Origin: Pinus tabuliformis
Lineage: Eukaryota > Streptophyta > Pinopsida > Pinales > Pinaceae
NCBI GenBank assembly: GCA_031772625.1
Contig: CM062805.1
Coordinates: 510,798,102 to 510,862,101, forward strand
Length of the DNA stretch: 64,000 nucleotides
Direction of reading: 5' to 3'
A program made the translations under genes and the position numbers. Below are positions 11,430-23,884 of this stretch, one piece after another (positions within the stretch are counted from its first letter, which is position 1; each line of letters opens with the position of its first letter). The notes under the pieces were generated by a model that was given only the letters and a program-made list of their open reading frames with translations, ran no database searches and had not been told where the DNA came from.

Positions 11430-12690
11430 TAATCACCATCCTCAATGATCTTCTTTGAGTTCCCTTTATCCCAGGAAAAAAGAAAGAAGTGATTCACACA
11501 TTTTATCCTCCATCTCTTAGGTAGCCTCCTATGAGCTGAAGTGCTTCCATTTCACTTTAACCTGGGCGATGGCTTGATTCTAGAGCATGGTTTCCCATCG
11601 ATCTAATTTTTGCAAGGGTTCAACCTAGATTTCTACTTCTAGTTTGACCTAAACCACATTTTAATCAATCACATTAGTACTGTCATGAATATAAATTTTG
11701 AATAAAGAAACATGAAAGACATTATGTACTTTCATATGACCTGGTAATGGTCGCTAGTACACCACTAGCCCAACTCAGGCTAGTATCTTGAATGGTCCAT
11801 AGAACCTCAGTGTTGACTTAGCACATGTCCTTAATCTAAGAGTAATTTTCTTTGGCTTAACTTTGATATATACATGTTCTCTAACCATGTACTCCTTGTG
11901 CATTCTCCTCTGATAAATATAAATCTTTTGCCTATCTTGTGCAGTCTTCAAATTCTATCTTATCCTTTTTACTAATTCTTCCATTTCTTGTAGAAGATAA
12001 GGTCCTAAAGTAATCTTTCCTTAAGGTTGAATCCACATCAAAGAATTTTGGTATTTATAGTCATACAGAGCTTCAAATGGGCTCATTTTAATAGATGCAT
12101 CATAACTATTATTAAAATAAAACTCTACTAGATGTAAATAATCTTCCCACTTGGTGGGCTGATCCATAACATACATCCAAAACATATCTTACAGTATCTA
12201 AAATTTTCATTTTGTTTCTCCATCTGTTTAAGGATGGTAGGCTATACCAAATCTTGGTTGCATAATCATGTTGCCTCCTAGTTTTGGGTAGAAACGTGAT
12301 AAAATCCAAATAAATGACTTCCCATTTCCACTCTGGAATGGGTAAAGGGTTTAGTAGTCCAATTGGGTATTGGTGTTCCACATTAACCTATTTGCACTCT
12401 AAACACTTGGCCAAATATTTCACCACCTCTTGCTTCCTATCTATCTAATATAATTCTTTTATTAATACTACGATCTTCTTTTCATATCCAGGGTGACTTG
12501 AAAAAGGTTTATGATTGTAATTCAATTTCAACTACTTCATGGTAGATTTATTCGAAACATATATTTTGTTCTTAAAAGTTAATAGTTGATCTTGGTTTTC
12601 TTAATAATCAACTAGCTATGTATGGTGTACTTTCTATTGAAATTACTTATAAATGTTACCTTTTAAAGTTGACTCCCTTATCTATGCTAC
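11430..12690 (-). pseudogene. Element A integrase remnant
   Basis: Degenerate minus-strand sequence. The clearest piece (12112-12381) reads 'LPIPEWKWEVIYLDFIT' and 'LPKTRRQHD', the catalytic-core start of chromovirus integrase with its first Asp. Downstream pieces near 12060-11700 resemble the integrase C-terminus. Stops and indels run throughout, and the segment after the first Asp appears shortened. Confidence 0.7.
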
Positions 12691-13960
12691 AAAATTTGTC
12701 TTTGCACTATTGACAACAAAATTCAGACCTTTGATTTTCATTTCTGCTGATGGAATATATGACTTTATTATCCTTCCCTTTTATGTGCTTTATTTCGAAT
12801 TCAATTTCATTCAAAAAGACCATCCACCTTTCTTGTCTAGCATTCAAATTTGGTTGTCTGAAAGAATAATTTAAACTTATGTGTTTAGTAACAAGAGTAA
12901 ATGTGTTTCCTAATACGTAATGCATCCAAATTTTTAATGCATGTATAATAGCATCCAATTCATGATCATAGACATCATATTTGTCTCACGAGTCTTTAAT
13001 TTTCTTTATTCGTAAGCAACCACATAATTTTCCTAAACACACCACCCAACCCTTCAAGGCATGCATCTGTACATACAATAATTTTTTTCTAGATCAACAA
13101 TATTTAAGATTGGGGATACTATTAATAAGTACTTTAATATGTCAAAACTCTCTTGGCACTTTGGTGTCCAATTAAACTTCACTCCTTTCTTCTACAAAGA
13201 AGTGATGGAATAAGCTAGTTTATAAAAACATTCTATGAATCTTTGACAATATTGAGTAGTTCCCATGAAGGATCTAATATCTGCCACATCCTTAGGTATT
13301 GTCCAGTTTAAAATGGCTTTGTAATTTCTAGGATCAAGATGGATTCCTTCCTTAGAGATCGCATGTCCCAAATACTGAATTTTATCTTTATAAAAATCAC
13401 ATTTGTTGAACTTTGCCTACAACTAATGTTCTATTAATGTTTTTAAAATTATCCTTAACTATTCTTCATGTTATTCTTGGTTTTCAGAATATATCAAACT
13501 ATAATCAATGAAAACCAATATGAACTTATCTAGGTATTTTCTAAACACACTATTCATGAGACACATAAAAGTAGTAGGTGTGTTGGTAAGACCAAATGGC
13601 AGTACCACAAATTTGTAGTGTCCATACCTTGTTATGATTGCAGTGTTATGTATGTCCTCATCTTTGATTCTTAACTGATGGTAACCCTATCTAAGATCTA
13701 TTTCTGAAAATAATATTTCCCCTCTAACTTGATTAAACGGATCATCTATCGAGGGTAAAGGATATTTATTTTTAATTTTCAGTTTGTTTAGTTGTCTTTA
13801 ATCTATGCACATCCTCAAAGTTCCATCATTTTTCCTTACAAACAAAATCGGGGCTCCCCAATGGGAAGATCTTGGTGGGATGTATAGCTTATCCAATAAC
13901 TCTTGCAACTACATTTTAATCTCCATAAGTTTAGGCACACTCATTTTATAAGGAACTTTG
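12690..13960 (-). pseudogene. Element A reverse transcriptase and RNase H remnant
   Basis: Minus-strand pieces include 'DQPNLNARQERW' and 'FEIKHIKGKDNKV' (RNase H end, 12707-12958), 'GHAISKEGIHLDP' and 'IRSFMGTTQYCQRF' (RT thumb/connection, about 13390-13230) and an RT palm piece near 13500. The palm motif FIDD reads FIDY in this copy, which would abolish catalysis. There are many stops. Confidence 0.75.
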
Positions 13961-14049
13961 GACATAGGCGTAGCTCCTTGAACTAACTAAATTGAAAAAT
14001 ATATGTCTTTTATTGGTAGTAATTTGAGGAATTTCTTCTTAGAATACAT

Positions 14050-14620
14050 CCTTGAATTATTTAATTACTACCAGACTAATATAATTTTGTTTTTTATGTT
14101 TACTTTCTTCTAACAGGACAATAATCAATTTACAACCTATTCGAGCACACCTTTTCAGCTGTAAGGAAAAAAAAATTCTGTTGGAGACAGGCTTGGGTAT
14201 GCCTTTTACCATTTGAACAATTGCTTCTTTCATGATACAAGTAAATTTTTTCTCTAAGAAGTTAACTACAGATTTATTTTTCTTTCGAAAATCCATTCCT
14301 ATCAGTAGATCATAAGAACCTATATGTAATATGTTTAGATTTAATTTGTAAAACCTAGTTTTTTAATTTTATTTTAGTGCATGTAGCTAGTTCAGACAAC
14401 AATGATATTTTAAATTTCTCTATTTTTAACTTGCATATTTCTACCACTTAATGATTGGCATAACTAATAGTAGCTCCTAGATCTAATAAAACATATACAG
14501 GTAGGTCTACTATTAACACTTCAATTTAAATCATTGTTGATAGATGTTCTACTTGTAGATGTTCTAATCTTTCATTTATCTTTAGTATATTTCTAGCTAT
14601 ATTATTTACTATGGATGCTT
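14050..14620 (-). pseudogene. Element A protease region remnant
   Basis: The minus strand near 14510-14460 reads 'VLLDLGATISYA', close to the D-S/T-G-A-T active-site motif of retroviral-type aspartic proteases. The following residues are broken by stops. Confidence 0.55.
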
Positions 14621-14649
14621 GTTGTATGGCTTGCAACGCTAGAAATGAT

Positions 14650-15670
14650 ATGATATTGTATGCGTAGTTCCTTAGTAAATGGGGATCTCCACAACCCCAA
14701 CATTTTAAGGGTTCTCTTTATTTTCCACCATTCATTCTTTTATTATTTAAATCAATTTGTTTGGAACTAGTTTGGGATTATGAAAATTGTGATTGATTAT
14801 TTTGGTTAAACTTGTTGTGCAAATGTTTTTTTTTCAAAACAATTCAAAATAGAGGTTTTTGATTTCTTAATTGCATTTCCAAATCTACTTTTTTCCTTAT
14901 TAGGCTAGGATTTCAAGCCTTCACTTTTCTGTTTAAACAATTGATAATAGATTCTCGCTTTTTTACAACTTCATCCATGGTCTTTAGATTGTCAAATTCA
15001 ATGATTTCCTTGTATGAGAGGGGAAGAAATTTAGAAAATATTGCACCTTCACAATTTCTTCTTGAATGTATGGAACATACATTAACAGGTTAGTAAGTTT
15101 TGTCACAAACTCGTCCATAATCAATTGTCCCAACTTTAGATCACGAAACTCTTTGGCATAGTCATCATAATATCTCTCCGTTAAATAGTTTTCCATGAGT
15201 CTTTCTAGAATTCTTCCCAAGTAATTGTCTTTTCTTCTATATTATGTATTGTTTTTGCTTCCTCCCAACGTATAGTGAATATTTTCCTTGCAATTAAAAT
15301 ACTGCTAACCTAGCCTTTAAATTGTTGGAGTATTCATATACTTGAAAATAGTAAGTTATATTCAACAACCAAGGTTTTGTTGCCTCTTCTTTTTCTCCAT
15401 CAAAATTGGGTGGTTTGATCATTTTGAAGTCTCCTTGGAATTTTTTTTCTTGATTTGGTGGATTTTGGAAATTTTTTATATGAATATTTATCACTTTCAA
15501 GTTTTTCATATTTATTTTCAAACTTATCAAGTTCACTTTCAACATTTTTCCACTTTAAGGGGTCTTCTCTTCCCCCCTCTACCTTTGTATCTAGAGGTTT
15601 ATGTGTTGACTTTTTAGTCAACTCTTTAATTAGCTTCTCATGATCTACACTTTCCTTCAAAAAAATTTCA
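14650..15670 (-). pseudogene. Element A gag remnant
   Basis: Frames 15400-15660, 15294-15545 and 14984-15220 give Lys-rich sequence, then 'KPPNFDGEKEEATKPWLLNI' and 'ERYYDDYAKEFRDLKLG'. These are the retrotransposon gag domain pattern of chromoviruses. Frameshifts separate the pieces. Confidence 0.7.
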
Positions 15671-15936
15671 TTGTGGCCCTAATGCTGGCCAAATATTACC
15701 TCATGGCTCTTACAATATCCATAAGTTGGGTTGTTGGAGGTGAAGTTTCATCTCCCATTTAACCTAAATTTTCTCTCCTTAACCAAGGGATCTGGCAGAA
15801 GGTTCTGGCATCATGACACTTGTTTTATTCTTACTTCTATGTATAATTACAACAATATCAAATTAGTGTTCCAAAACATAACATTTTTTTGCATAAATTT
15901 TTAAGATGTGAGTTGGCCCTTAGCCATGCTTTAAAC

Positions 15937-15953
15937 CTACCACTATGATACCA
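15937..15953 (-). other. Element A primer-binding site
   Basis: The minus strand reads TGGTATCATAGTGGTAG, close to the TGGTATCAGAGC start used by many gypsy elements (initiator Met tRNA 3' end). It lies 11 bp from the LTR boundary at 15965. Confidence 0.7.
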
Positions 15954-15964
15954 TATATATAACA

Positions 15965-16631
15965 TGTCTCACACACACACATTTTTTTTTCTTTTTTATC
16001 ACTATAAATAACCATTGAGGTATCATTCTCAAGTATTGTACAATGCACTACTCCATCCTCTCCATTGAATTGCAAATATGGACTCCAATACTTTTTCTTT
16101 TATACTTTATTGTAATAGAGATATTGTGTTTGAATTCACTTTTCAGTACTTTCACCACTTATTTCCAACATGGAATTTGTTTTTCCTTTGTACTCTCAAC
16201 TATATATTATCATAACTTTTTCTAATTCAAGTCCCTATATTTTATCCCATTCAGAAGTGATTTATCTAGTTCGTTCAAGAGGGACATAACATACACCCAC
16301 TCCAAGTGTACCATAATATACTTAACTAAAGAGATCCAAGATATGTATAAACCACAAGGCTTCATGTATCTATTCGCTAGTTTACATACATATACAACAA
16401 GCTATTATTGCATAAGTTAGACTTCATGGTTTAAAATATGTATATTTCCATTCCTTAAACCTTGGTTAAGATATAGAGTAGCTTACTCATAACAATATGT
16501 ATATAGGAAATTTAATTTGACAAAATTGCCCCATTATATTACATTAGTCCCTTATATTAACCCTTATGTACATATAAGGTCACTAGGGCTTTGCACCCTC
16601 CATTATAATTCACTTGACCATATATATATAA

Positions 16632-16697
<66 letters not shown>
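15965..16697 (-). repeat. Element A 5' LTR, proximal part
   Basis: This part matches 7562-8320. It is interrupted in its (TA)n array at 16697 by element B and resumes at 47837. Confidence 0.75.
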
Positions 16698-16700
<3 letters not shown>

Positions 16701-18753
16701 AACAACCCTCTTCAAAAATCCATGTAATAAAGTTAATAAAGGCAAAACAATAACCACGGTCATGGGACATGTATTCCAAGCTAAATTTGGGGTAAAATCA
16801 TAGTGACGGGGATCACTTGTGATTAATTAATGGCTATGGAAATTGTCAAAGGAAATAGAAAAGGATTTGGAAAGCAAAAGTTGCATTAATTGGCATTTTA
16901 TTTATGGAAATAATGGAAATTAGGAGAAAAGGAGGTGAAAAGTCACAGGTTGGATGTGAGGAGGAAAATGAAGAAAAATAATTGAAAATTGAAGAAAATA
17001 GAGGCCTCGTTAATAGAAAGGCTTATGAGGATATGTTTGTAGCTTTTTTCAGTGTTATCTTTTGTTAGTTCATAGTTTTTTTATTTTTATCTTGGAGCTC
17101 TCTATTCTTCTCTCTCTCTCATACTCTTGGACACTTGGATTTTTATTGGAGCACTCTTGCAGGAGTGTGGCATACTTGGTATTTTAGAGGAAGAAGGAAA
17201 AGGAATAGCAGGAAAGAGAAAGAGGACATCAGGATTAGCAAATCCAACATGTTTTATTTCCAGGTATCAAGTTTCATGTGTGATTTTCTTGCTAGTTTTG
17301 GCACACATGGAACATGCATATGGATTCTTGGTTAGAATCTGTGATTGAAATGGAGGAATTCATGGATTGATGGAAAATTTTCCTACTCTTGCCAATTCCT
17401 GGATAGCCATGTTGTTGTGGGTGTCTTTCCCTTTATTTTCTGGTTGGTTCTCATGTTCCTTTGGCTATGGGTTGAGTTACTAGTTATTGGAAGCCTTAGC
17501 TGGAAAGACGCTCTTGAAGCCTGTAAAATCTTGGGTTAAGTTACTAGTCCTGTAAGCCTTGGTTGGAGAAATGCTCTGGAAAACCTGGCTGGACAACCTC
17601 TCTAGAGGCCCGACCGTAGTTGTGGGTTGAGTTGCTAGTCATAGAAGCCTTGGTTGGAACAAATGCTTTGAGGCCCTAAACAACTTTGGTAGAGACCAAT
17701 ATGGTGATGGTTAGTGATGTTCAACAATGAGGTGGAATCATCGGTTGAGGGTTGAGGTGGTTTGGCCTCTAGAATCCCTGGTTTAGTTTTTCTTGAGTTC
17801 TTTCATGAGATCCAACATCCATGCTTAGAATATGGCATGGGGGTGATTGGCTAAAAGAAATATTCGTTCAACCAATTTGTTGTCGGGTTGTAGGTGGAAG
17901 TCCCAGACTTGGTTACATTTTGCATATGTCAACAAGAGCTTCTTTCCTCTTATATTCATGGGTAAACATACTTGTTCATATGTGGTTTTCATGGATCTTA
18001 TATGTTGGTTATGAGTATGTTTTATGACAGACTTGATGTATGGATCTCGTCATATTTTTATTTGAAAATGAATAAAAAATAAATATATGACCTCATAGAT
18101 GATAATGCAGTTATTCTAATATGGAAACAAAGCTTATTTATGAGTCTTAGATCAATATGAGACCCTTATGCTCAGATCTGTTATTATGACCTGTAGATTG
18201 CAAATTTGTGATACGTTTGATGAAATTCCTGTCATGGATAGCAGGGGTCTAGTCAAGTCATTGATCAATTTTTTGCATTAGTACCTTTGTTTCAATGTTA
18301 TTTATCATTTCTGAAAATTTCATGAAGTTCTAGGCAGTGGCCCGAGTCCTAGTCTTCAAAAAGTGGCACAAAATCTCGGGTCGCTAGCTTAGAACTAGCT
18401 GACATCCCCTTATTGTGGGAGTGACTGGAAGGCCTCAGTCACATGCATGGTTTGTCATGGGAGTGGATGGGGGTCGATATCGGTGAAATGCCAAGTTTTT
18501 TGAGTGGTTGATCACCTAGGAAGGCTAGTTGTCTCTTAGAGGCTCTGTTGCATGTGTGGAAGGTCAGAATGGTTTTGTTTTGTTAGTTTGACTTCCTTAA
18601 CTATACATGGGGAGTTGAATCACATCATAGTATCACCCTGTGAATCTTGAGTATTTGTCTAGTCTTGTCTTAAATGGTATAGGGAGAGAAAACACGTACT
18701 CTTGAGGCATCTCACTAATATGGAAATATCCATACGAACTACTATTGACCCAT
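16698..18753 (+). repeat. Element B 5' LTR, first part
   Basis: It matches 45780-47767. It is interrupted at 18753 by element C and continues at 37482. It contains CT-rich leader-like sequence near 17100 (tctctctctcatactcttggacac) that is also present in the 3' LTR near 46190. Confidence 0.8.
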
Positions 18754-19770
18754 TGTTATGAGGAATTTGGTATCTACGAACAAATACTAATTCCCTAGGT
18801 AGGTAGCTATACCTAGAACAATAGATTTAAAGCACTTATCCTTTTTCTATAAATGATAAGTAAGACAAAGGGATTCAAAGGATCTACTTGTTCTTTCACT
18901 TTCCTTTTGCCTCCTTTGTTTGACTCCCATCGGTCCTTGTTGAACTTAACTCGATCAAAAAGTACCTGCAAGCATAAAAAGAAGACATAGAATGAATCAA
19001 AGAAAAATATAAATCGAATACAAGTAAATAGAATCAGATAAATTCACACATATAAACATCATATATCAAGATAAGCATATGGAAAAAGGTGTAAACAACT
19101 TTATTAAGTAGAAGGAAGAATTACAACCATGAAGTCCGATCCATTGTTACTCTTCTAGCTTGGGTTCCAACCAACATCACATCAATAGCACATCACTGCA
19201 GTAGCATAACAACACTTGGTTATACTCTGAACTCTCACACCAACAGTGTCTCCTTACAAATTCTCAAAATCCAGCCTCTAATCACTTAGATGAGTGCTCA
19301 ATTTATAGGCAAATGGAGGAGGTTTGTTCATAAATGAGGAGATTTAGTTTCCATGGAGGAAGGGATGAGATGATACGAGGTTACTTAACTCATTCCCTAT
19401 CAAATTTCGTGCTCATAGGAGATGATAAGTGTGGGAATATTCTAGATGGCTCCAAAAGATAAGAATATTCTCATAACCCTATGTGAATTTCTCTCAATCT
19501 CACCCAGTGCAGGTCAAAGTGGGCCTAGGTGCTCTATAGAGCACCCTGACATGGGCCTACCTGCACTGAAGCGCACTTATCCATGTCCAAGGCTACAGTG
19601 GTCCCTCAAGGAGGCAATTCTGGAGGGTTTTAGGCCAAAGAACGCTCAGGGAAGGAGGCATTCAAAATGATGACTTGTCTAGGGCATGTAGCAACTAAAT
19701 TAGGGTTTGATGAGCCCGAATGATACTGATCTGAATGATAGGAGTGATGTGCCCAAATGGATCTGTAACA
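18754..19770 (-). repeat. Element C 3' LTR
   Basis: The LTR is 1017 bp and matches 36436-37476. The right copy has about 25 extra bases near 37023-37048. A 74-75 codon ORF on the plus strand (19446-19670; 37152-37379) is open in both copies, but I see no family for it. Confidence 0.85.
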
Positions 19771-21998
19771 TCTACCTCATAAAGCATGAAGTAAAAAATA
19801 ATGATGTCGAGTGATATGCTTTATGATGTGATGAGGAGGTTCCGAAGTGATTGGTGACCTGCATTGATTACAATACATAATATCATGATATTTTGATTTT
19901 TTCTCATGAATTGCTAAGGGAAGGCATACCCATGCTCAACATATAAACTTTCATTAGTGGTACATAGACATCCGTCTACAGATATAGACGCATGATGGGA
20001 TGACCATCAATGTAAAGGCATTGTATGGATGATTTGGTACATTTCCTGAAATTGCAGCCCGGATGGATGAAACTAGATCCATTGTCTTCGATCTCGTTCA
20101 ATCGTTCGCTTAAGCACGAGTCTAACCATGGGAATATGTGATCTGAAGTTGAACATGGGAAGACACCATCTGATTACCATCCAATGATGTAAGTCATTAA
20201 CGGACGCGAGAGAAATCACCGATAATGATAATGATCCTCAAGGTAATGCAATACATTTACATGGTGTGAATGGATGTTTTGATGTCGAACACTATATAAA
20301 GTCTTTCGGTCGAAGCCCAGTTATGTCAACCTATCACTGGAAGCGAAAAACTTTCCATTGATGTATGCAAGCCTCAAGGTATTGGAAGGTGATTCTATAT
20401 CAACTTCTTGGATAATGTGCTGATGTCAATAATAAGCGACTCATCGCAGGAGGGCCTTGATGTATCCATAATCAATAACACAAAACGAGTGTAATGATTT
20501 TGGAGATGGAATTTGACTGACGACACAAGGTTCAGGAATGGTGGTAATGAAAATGAAGGTTTATGAGCATTGCAAAGGATGAATTTCAAACTAAGTGACT
20601 TCTCTTGAACATGTCGGCGACACTGAATGGATTGGCAGCATTGACACAAAACAAAATTAATGGATGGTATGATACACTAAGGTATGATGACCATCAAGTA
20701 GATAACCCAACCCAAATGTTCACAATGATGAAGTGAAAGTGTCATGTTCAAGAGCGACCTGCTGCCACAAAGTGGTTTACCCCTTTTTCCATTTTCCCTA
20801 GTCATTGCTGACCAGTACCTCTTTATTTTTATCAATCTTGAGGAGGATAACAAATGATTGTTGTATAATTCCACCCTTCAGGTGAATCCATCGCTATGTG
20901 ATGTTTTAATGAGTCTAGTGAAGGTGAAACTTGGCCTTTTCATGATGGACAAGTTTGTCACTATTTGATGTTTTAACGAGTTTAACGATAATGATAACTC
21001 AGTCCTTTTCATGTTTAGAGAGTTTGAAAAGGGACAAAAAGAAAACTCCACAAGTTCTTTTTGATATATTTGTCTCTCAAGTCCTAAAAAGCGTAAAACA
21101 ATACAAGAGAGAACTTATTGACCTTGTTTGGTCAACGTATTCCTTTTTCGTAAATAATCTATCTCAGCCTGAAAAAGGGTTAAACTTATACTTAGTAGAT
21201 TTCATTTCCAATCCATTAACGAGCTAAAAAGGAAAAGTGCTCAGAAATATTTTCATATTTTGAGAGTTTGAAAAGAGCTTAAATAGGACTCCAAGGGGGT
21301 TCCTTTTTCAATGTTTAGAAGAGGTCGAAAAAGAGATAAAAGTATGCTTTGTGGTCAAAGTACAATTCACGATCGTGCACGTCAAATTTGGTAAGTCAGC
21401 TGTAAATTTGTTCAAAGCAACACCAAATGGATTAAACATACCTATTTCATTGGTAAAAACATGTAAATACTAAAGTTTACTCATTTAATGCTCATAAAAT
21501 AAACATAAAAACAAGAATTTACCATCCTATTTGCACCATTTGATATTTACCATTCAGTTTGTCCTCTGACCGAGTTTTTTACCTCGATCTTCATCCACTA
21601 ATTGTGAGAGATTCTGCAGATCATTTCTCGTGCCACCTGGACCAGGTAGGAGATCTATCTATCCTCTTTCTTTTCATGTCATTCTTTTACTGTTTCATGC
21701 AATTTTATAGGGTTTTTAGGGCCCCTAGGGTTTGAATTTTTCACCCTAGGACCAACGCAGGCTTGCATGTCGAAAAATGCACTGGGGGGCACCTAGATAG
21801 AAGGGATTATGCACTGTAGTGTCTCCTTGCCTAGGCTGCGCTGGGTGAGTTTCCCAAACTTGTTTCACCAAATAGACCCAAAATTTCTTCAGTTTTTTGC
21901 ATGAAAAGGGTCCTAACTAAGCTTATGGTTTGATTTCAGTCTTTCATCGAATCAAAATGTCTATTACTTGGTGAGAAAGAGAGCATGAAGAAAAATAC
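19771..21998. other. Element C 3' non-coding region
   Basis: I find no supported gene. Around 20895-21330 there are partly repeated words (gatgttttaa-gagt, gagtttgaaaag) suggesting old internal duplications. This stretch lies between the antisense gene and the 3' LTR. Confidence 0.5.
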
Positions 21999-23193
21999 AT
22001 GATTTCCATAAATTATTCGGGTATAGTTGAGACCCTAAAAAATTATGGGTTGCTCAAATACTTCAAGTTGTCCGGAATGAGGCAACAATCAGAACTATTG
22101 GAGTTCGTAGTTAATACATGGGATCCGATAGATCAGGCTTTTCACATAAGAGAAAATGTTGTCCCTATTGTGATTTATGATGCTTACTTCCTTACAGGGT
22201 TGTCCAGACGTGGTACCCCCATATCTCTTTCAGGTGCTTCCCATGGAGGGGAGTGAGTGAGGCACTATGTTTGACAATTTTGTCGGCTAGGTACACAGCC
22301 TAGCAAGGAAGGAAATATAATCATCAAGGATATCTATGATTTGCCTTTGAGAACAATCCTTTTCACCATCACAAAGTTGGCCGGGAGTGTGACACTTCAT
22401 CTAGCGAACAGATCATATGTTCAATATGCACTGGAGTGCCTTGAGCCAACTTTATTCAACTGGTGTGAGGCAATACTTTCTTCACCGAAGGAAGAGCTGA
22501 AAAAGGTAAAGAGCGGTAAGACAAACAACTTTAGCTATGGATCGCTCTTAATTTATTTTACCTTAGAAAGAATTCCATTGATGCAACCCCAACATGTTAG
22601 ACTAGGTGTAGCTGGTCCTAGAGATCCATGGATGCAGTGGTGGGTCGAAATATTGGCTAGGCATGCTGGTCAGTCGTCGATTACATTTACCACTGCATTC
22701 TTCAATTGGCTCGATCGACAACACATTTTCATCGAGGAGCATCCATATTCAGGGATGCATTTTCATGGAGATCCAGAGTTTAGTCTACCAGTGGGCCCTC
22801 AATGAGGTGCTATAGGTAAATTTTTTTTGACCAAAATGTTTTTTTGATTTTTAAGTCTCTACATGTTTTTGTGTTTTGATTTTTCAAGACTAAACCAAAA
22901 TTGTTCTCATGCATGCAGATGTGGTTAATGTTCAACCTATCAGGCACCAATAGGAGGCAAGTGGGACAATGCAGAGAAACATTGGGAGAGTAGTTCTCCA
23001 GGATTTGGATTTGGCCGAGACACTAGCCGAGTTGCAGAATCATGTAGAGGGATTAACCCTTGGTATGCCGGATTTCCAGATCGAGGAGTTACCTATTAGG
23101 CTACAACGCCATACTCTTGGTGTTTCAGGCCATTGGATGCGACTTTTTTGCATGATAGCTCAGGATGTGACTTGTTATCATGAGCATCACTAA
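21999..23193 (+). pseudogene. Antisense plant-mobile-domain-like gene of element C, with one predicted intron
   Basis: The gene runs opposite to the element. Exon 1 (at least 21999-22815, one frame) encodes 'LKNYGLLKYFKLSGMRQQS', 'FVVNTWDPIDQAFHIRE', 'YDAYFLTGLSRRGTPISLSG' and 'DPWMQWWVEILARHAG'. This pattern is like the plant mobile domain found in transposon-derived plant proteins. Two TGA codons (22254, 22269) and a TGA at 22803 break the frame. A T-rich intron 22816-22918 (GGTAAAT...TGCATGCAG) joins the frame in phase to exon 2 (GATGTGGTTAATG...; one TAG), which ends at 23193. Extra antisense ORFs between pol and the 3' LTR are known in Tat-lineage elements. An earlier exon may exist upstream. 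Confidence 0.62.
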
Positions 23194-23353
23194 GTCTACA
23201 TAGGATGCTTTTGCATGCATTTTGAGTTTTTAATTGAGATGACCAAACATGTCTTGGACACAAATTTTATAAAACCTTTTAAAACATCTATCTATTTTTA
23301 CTTTGAAAGTTTTTATACTAATGATGTGAATTGAAAATTTACTTTTACATGTA

Positions 23354-23770
23354 TCACAAATGTCTGTTTAACACATAGTTTGCTAATGAGTCGGTTAATG
23401 TGTTAAAGTAACTGGAAATATGTTGATATTGAATGTACTCAAAATGTGTTTCCAAAATACGAACTCTAAGGAACATACGAAGGATTGTTTGGTTTCGAAT
23501 GGTATAAATGTTTGTTAATTGTAGTACGATGAGTTGTGAGTCTAGCCTAACGATGATGCCATGAATTCCAAGTGAAATGGCATCAGAGAGAAGTTTGATC
23601 AATGCACTATACTCAGCAATATTGTTCGTCGATCGACTGATACAAATCCCTTGAAAACTCACTAACTCGCCACTTGGAGTGAAAATGGCCCACGCTACAA
23701 AAGATAAGTTCTGAGTACTACGGCTAGCACCATCGGCGTTACCAACAAATGGTTCCAAAGGTTCCAATAT
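23354..23770 (-). pseudogene. Second RNase H (archaeal-type) of element C, downstream of integrase
   Basis: The minus-strand frame encodes 'NADGASR' (first catalytic Asp), 'STNNIAEYSALIKLL' (Glu), 'IVRLDSQLIVLQL' (second Asp) and 'LTDSLANYVLN' (fourth acidic position). This is the D-E-D-D set of the archaeal-type RNase H carried by Tat-lineage elements beside the usual gypsy RNase H. It is about 130 aa with no internal stop. A splice-acceptor-like TTTGTTGCAG lies at its start (exon from 23770). The pol frame appears to end at a stop near 23885, so expression by splicing is plausible. I call it pseudogene because the rest of pol is broken; the domain itself may be intact. Confidence 0.65.
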
Positions 23771-23884
23771 CTGCAACAAATGTAAAGTGGATTACTTAAC
23801 CACATAAAAACTCTAAAATACACACTGGCACACACACACGCAATTAAAGTATATATACAATTATTTTTTACTACACCCAATTAA

